Positions 27,386 to 35,258 of a stretch of DNA of 64,000 nt are shown here, piece after piece. Below the pieces are notes generated by a model. That model worked only from the letters and a program-made list of their open reading frames with translations. It did no database searches and had not been told where the DNA came from. Both the position numbers and the translations under genes were made by a program. The stretch is from assembly GCF_019297855.1 (NCBI RefSeq), contig NZ_CP079194.1, forward strand, positions 1,537,501-1,601,500, read 5' to 3'. The first letter of the stretch is position 1; each line of letters starts with the position of its first letter. This DNA comes from Gymnodinialimonas ceratoperidinii (GTDB lineage: Bacteria > Pseudomonadota > Alphaproteobacteria > Rhodobacterales > Rhodobacteraceae).

Positions 27386-28009
27386 ATGACGACCCTTTGC
27401 TACGCGAAGAAAACCTGTTCCGTCGGCATCCACGTTCTGATGGAAGAGCTTGGCCTTCCCTATGACCTCAAGATCGTCGATTTCTCCAAGAAAGAGCAGA
27501 AGACGCCGGAATACCTGAAGCTGAACCCCAAGGGGAAAGTGGCCGCGCTGGTCCGCGACGATGGCAGCGTCATCACGGAATATGCCGCCATTGCCATGTA
27601 TCTGGCACTCGAGAACCCCGAGAAGAACCTGATGCCCACCGATACCGAGGGCATGATCCGCACGCTCGAGGCGATGGATTTCGTCATCGGCACCGTCCAC
27701 ATGCTGTCATGGCGGATGTACCGCCGGCCCGATGCCTACTCGGATATTCCCGAGGCGATCGAACAGCTGAAGGAGCGTGGCAAGGATGCGATGCTGGCGG
27801 CTTTGGACGTGGTGGACCAGCAGTTGGAGGGCAAGGAATGGATGATGGGCGACACTTTCACCATCGCCGACACCGCGCTTTACTACAACGAATACTGGGC
27901 CGCCGATGTGGCCGGGTGGGACCTGCCGCCGAACGTGAAAGCGCATTACGAGCGGATGAAGCAGCGCCCCTCGGTGAAGGCGAACCGCGAGTTGGAAGGC
28001 GCAGACTGA
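27386..28009 (+). CDS. Glutathione S-transferase family protein
   Basis: The 207-residue protein has an N-terminal thioredoxin fold (LCYAKKTCSVGIHVLMEELG, LNPKGKVAALV, and VITEYAAIAMYLA with the usual SNAIxxYL changed). The C-terminal domain contains WMMGDTFTIADTALYYNEYW. It follows the Mo-hydroxylase large subunit by 18 bases with a GAAGGAG ribosome site and precedes a clear terminator, so it is the last gene of that operon. It is a different subfamily from the GST at 20800. Confidence 0.87.
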   Translation: MTTLCYAKKTCSVGIHVLMEELGLPYDLKIVDFSKKEQKTPEYLKLNPKGKVAALVRDDGSVITEYAAIAMYLALENPEKNLMPTDTEGMIRTLEAMDFVIGTVHMLSWRMYRRPDAYSDIPEAIEQLKERGKDAMLAALDVVDQQLEGKEWMMGDTFTIADTALYYNEYWAADVAGWDLPPNVKAHYERMKQRPSVKANRELEGAD

Positions 28010-28035
28010 GCCGCCAGCTGTTGACAGGAAAGACG

Positions 28036-28063
28036 CGCCGGGCAGACCATTGCCCGGCGTTTT
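28036..28063 (+). terminator. Intrinsic terminator of the Mo hydroxylase-GST operon
   Basis: CGCCGGGCA (28036-28044) pairs with TGCCCGGCG (28051-28059) around a six-base loop, followed by TTTTGCG. It lies 27 bases after the GST stop. Confidence 0.85.
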
Positions 28064-28082
28064 GCGTTCTGGGGGAGGGATG

Positions 28083-28466
28083 ATGGATCGACATGAAGCC
28101 GGCTGCCTCTGCGGCGCGCTCCGCGTCACGGCGACGGGCGCACCGCTGCGGGTCGGGCTGTGCCATTGCCTCGACTGCCGCAAACACCACGGCGCGCTCT
28201 TCTACGGCGCGGCGATCTTTTCGGCACAGGCCGTGGTGATCGAGGGGCCGTTCAGCGCCTTTCAGGGACGGTGCTTCTGCCCGACCTGCGGCAGCTCCGT
28301 CTTCGCGCGAACGGGCGATGAGGTGGAGGTTCACCTCGGCGCCTTCGACGCGCCGGGCCGCTTCCAGCCCACCTACGAGGTCTGGTGCGAACGGCGGGAA
28401 AGCTGGCTCCCGCCGGTCGAAGGGACAACGACGCATCGGCGCAACCGCGAGGCCCCCGAGGCCTGA
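28083..28466 (+). CDS. GFA (glutathione-dependent formaldehyde-activating enzyme)-family protein
   Basis: The 127-residue zinc protein has cysteines in EAGCLCGALR, GLCHCLDCRKHHGALF and CPTCGSSVFAR, the complete GFA/CENP-V zinc-site set. ATG 28083 is preceded by GGGGGAGGG; ATG 28080 is also possible. The family name is historical, and most members have unknown thiol or zinc chemistry. It stands between the Mo-hydroxylase terminator and the convergent cupin gene. Confidence 0.85.
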   Translation: MDRHEAGCLCGALRVTATGAPLRVGLCHCLDCRKHHGALFYGAAIFSAQAVVIEGPFSAFQGRCFCPTCGSSVFARTGDEVEVHLGAFDAPGRFQPTYEVWCERRESWLPPVEGTTTHRRNREAPEA

Positions 28467-28479
28467 CGCCGCCCGCCAC

Positions 28480-29019
28480 CTAGCCTTCTTCGAGGTCGCC
28501 TTCGGTGTTGACCTTCAGGCCGGTGGCGTGGCTCTGCTCGAGGATCGAGGGCGCCCAGGCGACGCGGCCGCCATCACCGGTTGTCTCCTTGGAGCCGATG
28601 ATCGCCATCAGCATGCCGTGGCTGTCTCCGATATTGCGAAAACCGCGGTAGATGCCGGGCGGAAACGAGATGACATCGAAGGGATCAAGCTCGATCTCCT
28701 TGTCGCCATCCTCGCCCCAGACAGCCGCCCAACGGCCCACCAGCGGGATGAACACCTCGATGGTTTCATGGGCGTGGAGCGCGGCGCCCTTGCCGGGCTC
28801 GGCGCCCACGTAGGTGATGCTGAAATACCGCGAGTCGGTGATGGAGGGGGCAAGGCCCGCGTCCTCGGTCACGCCGCGCCCGATGACGTTGTAGATGTCG
28901 CGCTCGTATTCGGGGATGCGGGTGTCGACGAAAGCCTGGGGTGAGGCTTTCAGTTCGCGGTAGCGGGCCACGCGTTCCTGCATCTCTGCAATGCTCAGGT
29001 CTTTGATCTCCATGGTCAT
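28480..29019 (-). CDS. Cupin-domain protein
   Basis: The 179-residue protein has a single beta-barrel cupin domain. The metal-site motif is ALHAHETIEVFIPLVGRW and the second motif PFDVISFPPGIYRGFRNIGD. ATG 29019 overlaps the stop of the upstream deacetylase gene as ATGA; ATG 29013 is possible. It is cotranscribed with the PuuE-like deacetylase. The enzymatic role is unknown: cupins in such clusters include dioxygenases, isomerases and ureidoglycolate-type hydrolases. Confidence 0.82.
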   Translation of the reverse strand: MTMEIKDLSIAEMQERVARYRELKASPQAFVDTRIPEYERDIYNVIGRGVTEDAGLAPSITDSRYFSITYVGAEPGKGAALHAHETIEVFIPLVGRWAAVWGEDGDKEIELDPFDVISFPPGIYRGFRNIGDSHGMLMAIIGSKETTGDGGRVAWAPSILEQSHATGLKVNTEGDLEEG

Positions 29020-29900
29020 TCCCTTTCTATCTGCTGCATTTCCTGACGGTACCAATCGCCAATCTGGCTTGCGGTCATCCATTCGGTGCCCTCATGACCG
29101 CCGATGTAGTCGAGCAATTCTTCGAGGTATCTGATCCGGTGCGGCACCCCGGTGATGTAGGGATGGACCGAGATCGCCATGACCCGTGCGTTGTCGGCGC
29201 CTTCGGCATAGAGCCGGTCGAACTGATCGCGGCCGCGGGTCAGGAATTCATCCGAGCGGTGGCCCTGCAAAGCGTAGACCGCGATGTCGTTGGTCTCGAC
29301 GGTATAGGGCAGGGTGGTGACGCGCCCGAAGGGGGTCTCCACGTCCTGCGGCAGATCATCGATCACCCAATCGGCCACGTATTCGACACCGTGCTTGCGC
29401 AGCAGGTCGAGCGTTTCCTCGGTCTCGGTCAGGCCGGGGCTTTCCCAGGCGCGGGGGCGGGTGCCGCAGAAGGCCTCGATCCGGTCGAGCGCCGCCTTGA
29501 TCGCGCCCTCCTGATCGTCGAGCTTGTGCATCGGCCCTTGCAGGAAGCCGTGGCCCATGAACTCCCATCCCGCCTCGAGCGCGGCTTCGCCGACGCGGGG
29601 GTAGCTGTCGCAGACATTGCCGTTGATCGCGAGCGAGGCGGGAATGCCGCGGTCGACCAGCGCCTTGTACTGCCGCCAGAACCCCGAGCGCATGCCGTAT
29701 TCGTGCCAGCTCCAGTTCGGGACATCCGGCAGAAGCGGCTGGCCCATCGGAGGCGGCAGGACGGTGCGCGGCATCGGCTTTTCGATGCGCCATTCCTCGA
29801 CGTTGACGATGACCCAAACCGCGACACGCTTGCCGCCGGGCAGACGCAGCTTGGGTCGGTCGACGATGGCTTGGTAGGGGATGCGATCGGACAGGGCCAT
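29016..29900 (-). CDS. Polysaccharide deacetylase-like hydrolase (PuuE/allantoinase-like)
   Basis: The 294-residue NodB-fold protein has motifs different from carbohydrate deacetylases: ASLAINGNVCDSYP in place of TFDD, GWEFMGHGFLQGPM, PRAWESPGLTETEETLDLLR and VMAISVHPYITGVPHRI. This layout fits the PuuE/allantoinase-like branch, which acts on cyclic ureides or amides. It is followed by a cupin, the same kind of pairing seen in ureide pathways, so hydrolysis of a cyclic amide is a reasonable but unproven proposal. A terminator separates it from dctP. Confidence 0.83.
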   Translation of the reverse strand: MALSDRIPYQAIVDRPKLRLPGGKRVAVWVIVNVEEWRIEKPMPRTVLPPPMGQPLLPDVPNWSWHEYGMRSGFWRQYKALVDRGIPASLAINGNVCDSYPRVGEAALEAGWEFMGHGFLQGPMHKLDDQEGAIKAALDRIEAFCGTRPRAWESPGLTETEETLDLLRKHGVEYVADWVIDDLPQDVETPFGRVTTLPYTVETNDIAVYALQGHRSDEFLTRGRDQFDRLYAEGADNARVMAISVHPYITGVPHRIRYLEELLDYIGGHEGTEWMTASQIGDWYRQEMQQIERE

Positions 29901-29943
29901 GGCGGATGCTCCGGCTGAAAAGGAGGGTCTCGAATGGGCTTGA

Positions 29944-29976
29944 ACAAAAAAAGGGCGGCCCGTTCAGGCCGCCCTT
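29944..29976 (-). terminator. Intrinsic terminator after dctP
   Basis: On the minus strand AAGGGCGGCC and GGCCGCCCTT form a ten-base-pair stem with a six-base loop, followed by a run of T and TTG. It starts 14 bases after the dctP stop and precedes the deacetylase gene. Confidence 0.85.
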
Positions 29977-29989
29977 CGGGTCGCGTCGA

Positions 29990-31066
29990 TTACTCGACGG
30001 TGTATTCGTAGGGCCACTCGTAGCCCGTCTCACCCACTGCATTGAGGTAGGCTTGCATCACTTCGGTGCCCGGCATGCCGCGGCCATCGGCCTCGGCGGC
30101 CTGCTGGCTCGGGAAGGAGGCGAGGGACTCGGCCCAACCGCTGCGCACCTCGGCCGAGATTTCCGAGATCGTCGCACCAGCCTCTTCCAGACCGGTCAGG
30201 CCCGAGGCCTGGCGTGCGTTCAGCGATGCGCCGGCCTGAGCCTCGTAGGCCGCACCAACTTCGCGGATGATCGTCTGCACGTCCTCGGGCAGGTTGTTCA
30301 GGCTGCGCTCGTTCATCGTCAGAACGTTCACGCCCATCGCGCCGAACCCGATCAGGGTGTAATAGGGCGCGGGCTCGTAGAAGCGGAAGCCGAGGTAGGC
30401 CGAGGGGAACATCAGCCAGCCGTTATAGACACCGGTCTGAAGCGACAGGTAGCCATCGGGCAGCGTCGATTGCACCGGGGTAGCGCCCGCGAATTCCAGC
30501 CACGGCAGGTTCGGACCGGCGCCGCCGATCTTCACACCTTGAAGGTCATCGACCGTCTCCCAGGGGTCGGTGGTGCCGAGGTGGTAATTGTCCCATCCAT
30601 GCAGGCCCAGAAGCACCTGGCCGTATTCAGAGGTGAACTGTTCCTCCAGCCATGGCACCTGATCGTAGACGGCGCGCGCCGCGGTGATTTGCTGATCCGA
30701 ATCCTGAGGGCCGAAGGGCGCGTAGTAGGGGAAGTTGTGCAGGAACAGCTTCGCCGGTTCGAAGCAGGCGCAATAGGCGCCGATGTCGAGGATGCCGTTC
30801 TCGACCGACTCCAACGTCTCTGCCACGCCCGCGATGGAGCCGCCGTAGCCCTCCACGAAGGTGATCGTGTGGTCGGTTTCTTCCTCTACGCGGCGCACCA
30901 CTTCGGGTACGAAAAAGTCCGCGACGTCAGCCACGTAGACCGCCGGGCCGTTCGGGTGACCGGCGCCGATGCGCAGTGTGAAATCGTCCGCCAGCGCCGC
31001 TCCCGCGCCGATGGACAACGTCACCGCTGCAAGGGCCGTGCCCCGCAAGATCGATGTAGTTTTCAT
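29990..31066 (-). CDS. dctP: TRAP transporter substrate-binding protein (DctP family)
   Basis: The 358-residue periplasmic protein has a Sec signal peptide (MKTTSILRGTALAAVTLSIG, cleavage near ALA-DD at about 25). The DctP fold shows a hallmark segment at VDDLQGVKIGGAGPNLPWLE. The arginine normally found after KI in the carboxylate-binding strand is replaced by Gly, which suggests an atypical ligand. ATG 31066 has GGGAGGAG upstream. It is divergent from dctQM, with operator sites D and E in the gap. It delivers substrate to the DctQM membrane pair. Confidence 0.9.
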   Translation of the reverse strand: MKTTSILRGTALAAVTLSIGAGAALADDFTLRIGAGHPNGPAVYVADVADFFVPEVVRRVEEETDHTITFVEGYGGSIAGVAETLESVENGILDIGAYCACFEPAKLFLHNFPYYAPFGPQDSDQQITAARAVYDQVPWLEEQFTSEYGQVLLGLHGWDNYHLGTTDPWETVDDLQGVKIGGAGPNLPWLEFAGATPVQSTLPDGYLSLQTGVYNGWLMFPSAYLGFRFYEPAPYYTLIGFGAMGVNVLTMNERSLNNLPEDVQTIIREVGAAYEAQAGASLNARQASGLTGLEEAGATISEISAEVRSGWAESLASFPSQQAAEADGRGMPGTEVMQAYLNAVGETGYEWPYEYTVE

Positions 31067-31143
31067 TGTTTTCTCCTCCCATGAAGACGATAGTGCTGTC
31101 AGCGGTCGGCCCCGTCGTTGGAGGGCGCGCAAGGGTGCATCCC

Positions 31144-31165
31144 TTATTTATCGACTGCTAATCAC
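31144..31165. promoter_or_regulatory. Shared palindromic operator, site D (dctP side, mostly left half-site)
   Basis: The left arm TTATTTATCG is a perfect match to the other sites, but the right arm (GCTAATCAC) is degenerate. It lies 78 bases upstream of the dctP start and could be an auxiliary or weak site. Confidence 0.5.
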
Positions 31166-31211
31166 GCATATCTCCTCACAAAATTTCAAATCGGTCAAGC
31201 GTCCTGTGTCG

Positions 31212-31233
31212 TTATTTATCGGTCGCTAAATAA
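31212..31233. promoter_or_regulatory. Shared palindromic operator, site E (dctQM side)
   Basis: The site is TTATTTAT-CGGTCG-CTAAATAA, the best palindrome of the set with nearly all arm positions paired. It lies 71 bases upstream of the dctQ ATG, 68 bases from site D. Confidence 0.68.
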
Positions 31234-31304
31234 GCTCTTGACCCGCTGCCGTGATTCATTAGCGTCCTCTGGAATTGCAGCAAGCGACAGACGGGGAGGG
31301 TCTG

Positions 31305-31829
31305 ATGGGCGTGCCGATCAAGCTATCACGGGGTATCCACCTGATATCCGCATTCTGGACCATGGCACTGGCGTTGTTGATCTTCGCCGACGTGATGGGC
31401 CGACAATTATTCGGCGCCCCGGTGCCCGGAACGAAAGAGATCCTTCAGAACTCGGTCGTCTCCATCGCCTTCCTGCAATTGCCCCTCGCGATCTATTCCG
31501 GCTCGATGCTGCGCACCTCTGTCTTTGCCGATGCCGTCCCGGCCCTGTTCCGGCGGATCCTGCGCACGATTTCGGCACTTCTGGGCATCGGCGTCTTCAT
31601 CGCGCTGGTCTGGAGCACGAGCGACAGCTTCATCGACGCCTACCGCATTGGTGAATACGAGGGCGAAGGCTCGCTCCGGGTGCCGACTTGGCCCGTGCGC
31701 GGCGCGGTGCTGGTGATGTCGGCCTTCACCGCCTTCGCCTACCTGCACATGATCGTGCTCGATTGGCGCGGCAAACTTCAAAACGAAATCGAAGCGCCGG
31801 GGGCCATGGCGCCCGTGCACATTCACTGA
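31305..31829 (+). CDS. dctQ: TRAP transporter small membrane subunit (DctQ family)
   Basis: The 174-residue inner-membrane protein has four predicted helices, including FWTMALALLIFADVMGRQLF and ILRTISALLGIGVFIALVW, with the DctQ-typical DVMGRQLFGAPVPGTKEI motif. Start ATG 31305 has GGGGAGGG just upstream, which beats the longer frame start at 31275. It is followed after 11 bases by dctM, and operator site E precedes it. Confidence 0.9.
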   Translation: MGVPIKLSRGIHLISAFWTMALALLIFADVMGRQLFGAPVPGTKEILQNSVVSIAFLQLPLAIYSGSMLRTSVFADAVPALFRRILRTISALLGIGVFIALVWSTSDSFIDAYRIGEYEGEGSLRVPTWPVRGAVLVMSAFTAFAYLHMIVLDWRGKLQNEIEAPGAMAPVHIH

Positions 31830-31840
31830 GGGGATACGTT

Positions 31841-33157
31841 ATGGGAGGCGATATCGTCCTTTGGATGTTGGGTCTTTTGATCCTGCTGATCTTGTTGGGC
31901 ACACACATCGGCGTGGCGCTCGCGGTCTGTTCCGGGCTCGGGGTCTTCCTGATGCTCGGCAGCTTCGAGGCTGCAATCTCGATCCTTGGCAACACGGCCT
32001 ACGAGGCGGTGCGCAAGGATGTCTTCGTGGTGATCCCGCTCTTCGTGCTGATGGGGGATTTCATATCAAGATCAGGGGCGGCGGGCGATCTGTACCGCAT
32101 CTGTGACCGCACCCTGAAGCGCTTGCCGGGGCGTCTCGCCATTGCGACGATCGCAGGCAACACGGTCTTCGCAGCCGTGACCGGCGTCTCCATCGCAGCC
32201 GCGGCGGCCTTCTCGCGCATCGCTTACCCGGAGATGAAGCGCGCCGGCTACAAGCGCACCTTCGCCCTCGGGGCCGTGGCCGGTTCCGCCTGTCTCGGCA
32301 TGTTGATCCCGCCCTCGGTCTTGCTCATCGTCTGGGCGATCCTGACCGAGCTCAGCGTCGGCGCGCTGTTCATCGCCGGGATCATTCCGGGGGTCATCCT
32401 CGCGCTGATGTTCGCCGCCTATGTCATCATCTCCGTCGCCCACAAGCCCGAGATCGCACCGTCCTTCAAGGCCGAACTGGTGCCGCTGACCCGCGCCGAG
32501 ATCCGCTCGGAACTGATCGGCGGCCTCGGCATTCTGGGGCTGATCATGTTGGTGATCGGCGGCATCTGGCAGGGTTTCTTCACCCCGACCGAGGCTGCGG
32601 GCTTTGGCGCCATCGGCGCTTTCATCATCGGGCTGATCAAGGGAATGCGTGGGGCCGAGATCCTCGACGCGATCTATCAGGCCGGGCGGACGACCGCGCC
32701 GATCATGTTCCTGCTGATCACCGCGCAGATGTATTCGCGGCTTCTCGCCATCGGCGGCGCGGTGCCCTTCATCCAGGGGCTGTTCTTCAATCTCGGCGCC
32801 GAGCCGTGGATGATCATCGCGCTGATGATGGTGATCTGGATCATCCTCGGCATGCTGGTGGACTCGGTCTCGATCATCCTGTTGACGGTGCCGATCTTCG
32901 CGCCCATCGCCGCGGTTCTGGGCATCGACCAGGTGGCTTTCGCGATCTTCGGCATCCTCGTGATCGAAGCGGGCCTGCTGACGCCGCCCTTCGGCTTGCT
33001 GGTCTACACCGTGAAGGGAGCCGTGCCCGACCCCTCGGTCACCTTGGGCGAGATCTTCATCGGCTCGACACCCTACTTCGTGCTGATCCTTCTGGCTGCC
33101 CTGATCGTGCTGTTCATCCCGAGCCTCGCGACATGGCTGCCCTCGATCATGTTCTAG
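31841..33157 (+). CDS. dctM: TRAP transporter large membrane subunit (DctM family)
   Basis: The 438-residue inner-membrane protein has about 12-13 hydrophobic segments and forms the ion-coupled transport channel. The N-terminal segment LLILLGTHIGVALAVCSGLG, the central GSACLGMLIPPSVLLIVWAI (the DctM IPPS motif) and the C-terminal LLTPPFGLLVYTVKG are characteristic. ATG 31841 has GAGGGG upstream. It forms the dctQM pair and works with the divergent dctP product for Na+-driven import. Confidence 0.93.
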   Translation: MGGDIVLWMLGLLILLILLGTHIGVALAVCSGLGVFLMLGSFEAAISILGNTAYEAVRKDVFVVIPLFVLMGDFISRSGAAGDLYRICDRTLKRLPGRLAIATIAGNTVFAAVTGVSIAAAAAFSRIAYPEMKRAGYKRTFALGAVAGSACLGMLIPPSVLLIVWAILTELSVGALFIAGIIPGVILALMFAAYVIISVAHKPEIAPSFKAELVPLTRAEIRSELIGGLGILGLIMLVIGGIWQGFFTPTEAAGFGAIGAFIIGLIKGMRGAEILDAIYQAGRTTAPIMFLLITAQMYSRLLAIGGAVPFIQGLFFNLGAEPWMIIALMMVIWIILGMLVDSVSIILLTVPIFAPIAAVLGIDQVAFAIFGILVIEAGLLTPPFGLLVYTVKGAVPDPSVTLGEIFIGSTPYFVLILLAALIVLFIPSLATWLPSIMF

Positions 33158-33187
33158 AACGGCCCCTGCGCCGGTTCACGAATTGCC

Positions 33188-33216
33188 AAGGGCCCTGCCG
33201 TTCGCGGTGGGGCCTT
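33188..33216 (+). terminator. Possible weak terminator after dctQM
   Basis: AAGGGCCC (33188-33195) and GGGGCCTT (33209-33216) pair with one mismatch, and a T follows. It is about 30 bases after the dctM stop. The stem is imperfect and the T-run very short, so read-through to the monooxygenase genes is possible. Confidence 0.4.
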
Positions 33217-33342
33217 TGCCGATCACATCCCGAATTTGCGGCCTATCAACTTTTCTAATGGGTCCGCCGATTCCTTTTGATTTTCCCTACGCGGTCCCCC
33301 GGTCATATCGTGGGGCAGTAACCAGAAGCGGAGACAGCAGCC

Positions 33343-34461
33343 ATGGACCTCGGGTTCTTCACGATGCCAATTCATCCCATCGACAAGGAGTGGCGCAAGT
33401 GCCTCGCCGAGGACCGCGAAGCGTTTCTTCTGGCCGACGAGTTGGGCTTCACCGAGGCCTATGTCGGCGAGCATGTCACCGACAAGGCCGAGCAGATCGT
33501 GAGCTGCACGATGTTCATCGCCTCGCTGGCATCCGCGGTGAAGAACATGCGGCTTGGCACCGGCACGGTGAACTTGCCCAACAGCCATCCTGCCAATGTG
33601 GCCGCACAGGTCGCGATGCTCGATCACATGCTGGACGGCAAGTTCAACTTCGGCATCTCGCCCGGCGGCCTCGCCTCGGACGCTGAAGTCTTCGGCAACC
33701 TCGACGCGGACCGACAGGAGATGTTCCTCGAGTGCATCGACACGGTCCTGAAGATCTGGTCCAGCGACGCGCCCTACAACATCGAGGGCAAATATTGGAA
33801 CATCTCGACCGAGCGCACCGAGATGACGGAAATCGGCCAGGGCATCATGCCCAAGCCGCTGCAGAATGATCCGCATCCGCCCATCGTTGTCACCGCCGTG
33901 GCGCCCTTCTCGAAAGGCGTGACAGAGGCGGCGGCGCGCGGATGGGACCCGATCTCGGCCAACTTCCTGATGCCCCAGTGGGTGGCCTCGCACTGGCCGA
34001 AGTACAAGGAGGGGTGCGAGCGCGTCGGTCGTCCGGCGGACATGGCCAACTGGCGCGTGGCGAAATCTGTCTTCGTGGCCGACGACATGGACACCGCGCG
34101 CGCCTATGCGACCGACCCGGACAGCCCCTACCGTTTCTATTACAACCAGCTCTTCACCAAGCTGAAGAAGCACGGCCGCATCAACCTGTTCAAGGAACAC
34201 CGCGACCAGCCCGATGAAGAGGTGACGCTGGATCACGTCTGCGACCGGCTCATCATCTGGGGCACGCCGGACAAGGTGGCCGACGAGCTTCTGTCCTTCC
34301 GCGAGGAGACCGGCCAATTCGGCACCTTGCTTGTGGCCGGCAAGGATTGGGCCGACCCCGAGCTTGCGCGGCGCAACATGGTATTGCTGGCGGAGCGGGT
34401 GAAGCCCGCCATCGACGCGGCCGAAGCCAGCTCGGTTCACGCCAAGGAGGGAGCAGCCTGA
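33343..34461 (+). CDS. Luciferase-like (LLM-class) flavin-dependent monooxygenase
   Basis: The 372-residue TIM-barrel protein is of the bacterial luciferase family, which uses reduced FMN from a separate reductase to oxidise substrates. It begins MDLGFFTMPIHPIDKEWRKC, with the usual ADELGFTEAYVGEH, LGTGTVNLPNSHPANVAAQV and RFNFGISPGG-like (KFNFGISPGG) segments. It belongs near the limonene/alkanal-monooxygenase-type branch; the substrate is unknown. Its stop overlaps the hydrolase start (TGATG). No flavin reductase gene is nearby. Confidence 0.88.
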   Translation: MDLGFFTMPIHPIDKEWRKCLAEDREAFLLADELGFTEAYVGEHVTDKAEQIVSCTMFIASLASAVKNMRLGTGTVNLPNSHPANVAAQVAMLDHMLDGKFNFGISPGGLASDAEVFGNLDADRQEMFLECIDTVLKIWSSDAPYNIEGKYWNISTERTEMTEIGQGIMPKPLQNDPHPPIVVTAVAPFSKGVTEAAARGWDPISANFLMPQWVASHWPKYKEGCERVGRPADMANWRVAKSVFVADDMDTARAYATDPDSPYRFYYNQLFTKLKKHGRINLFKEHRDQPDEEVTLDHVCDRLIIWGTPDKVADELLSFREETGQFGTLLVAGKDWADPELARRNMVLLAERVKPAIDAAEASSVHAKEGAA

Positions 34462-35258
34462 TGCTGGAGCGCAAGGACCGGATCGACCTCGGCACCCACA
34501 AGCTGAACACGCGCATGGACGGGCGCGGGGAGGATTGGATCATCCTCTCCAATTCCCTCGGCGCGGACCTGACGATGTGGGACGAGCAGATCGACCTGCT
34601 GACGCAGAAGTATCACGTGTTGCGCTACGACACGCGGGGCCATGGCGGCAGCGACACGGTGGGCGGGGCGACGACATTCGCCGACCTCAACGCCGACGTG
34701 ATCGCCCTGATGGATGCGCTGGAAATCGAGAAGGCCGCCTTCATGGGCCTGTCCATGGGCGGCATGACCGGAATGGGCCTCGCCGTCGATCACGCCGACC
34801 GGATCACCCGCGTCGTCTGTGCTGATGGCCGCGCCGACGCTCCGCCTCCGTTCAAGGAGATGTGGGACGGTCGCATCGCCGCGGTGGAGCAGGGCGGGCT
34901 GGAGGCCATCGTGGAAGGCACGCTCGCCTCGTGGTTCACCGAAGACTGGCGCAACGCCAACACCGAGCGTCTGGCACAGGTCCGCGAGATGGTGCTGTCG
35001 AATGACCCGCAGGGCTACATCGCCTGCTGTCACGCGCTCAAGGAGCTCGATTGCCTGCGCCGTCTGCCGGAAGCCAAGGCGCCGATCCTCTTCGTCGGCG
35101 GCGATCAGGACATGGGCGCGGCCCCCGCGGTCATGCAGGAGATGGCCGATGCGACGCCGGGCGGTGTCTACAAACAGGTGCCCCATGCGGCCCATGTGGC
35201 AAACATCAATGCGCCCGAGGCCTTCAACGCCGCGATCGCGGAGTTCCTCGGGTTATAG
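34461..35258 (+). CDS. Alpha/beta hydrolase (3-oxoadipate enol-lactonase-like)
   Basis: The 265-residue alpha/beta-hydrolase-fold protein has the nucleophile elbow [14 protein letters not shown] (Ser near residue 98), an acid residue in [13 protein letters not shown] and a histidine in [18 protein letters not shown]. The N-terminal segment with [14 protein letters not shown] and [10 protein letters not shown] is typical of PcaD-like enol-lactonases and deformylases. It is translationally coupled to the luciferase-like monooxygenase. It may hydrolyse that enzyme's lactone or formamide product; that is inference. Confidence 0.87.
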   Translation: MLERKDRIDLGTHKLNTRMDGRGEDWIILSNSLGADLTMWDEQIDLLTQKYHVLRYDTRGHGGSDTVGGATTFADLNADVIALMDALEIEKAAFMGLSMGGMTGMGLAVDHADRITRVVCADGRADAPPPFKEMWDGRIAAVEQGGLEAIVEGTLASWFTEDWRNANTERLAQVREMVLSNDPQGYIACCHALKELDCLRRLPEAKAPILFVGGDQDMGAAPAVMQEMADATPGGVYKQVPHAAHVANINAPEAFNAAIAEFLGL

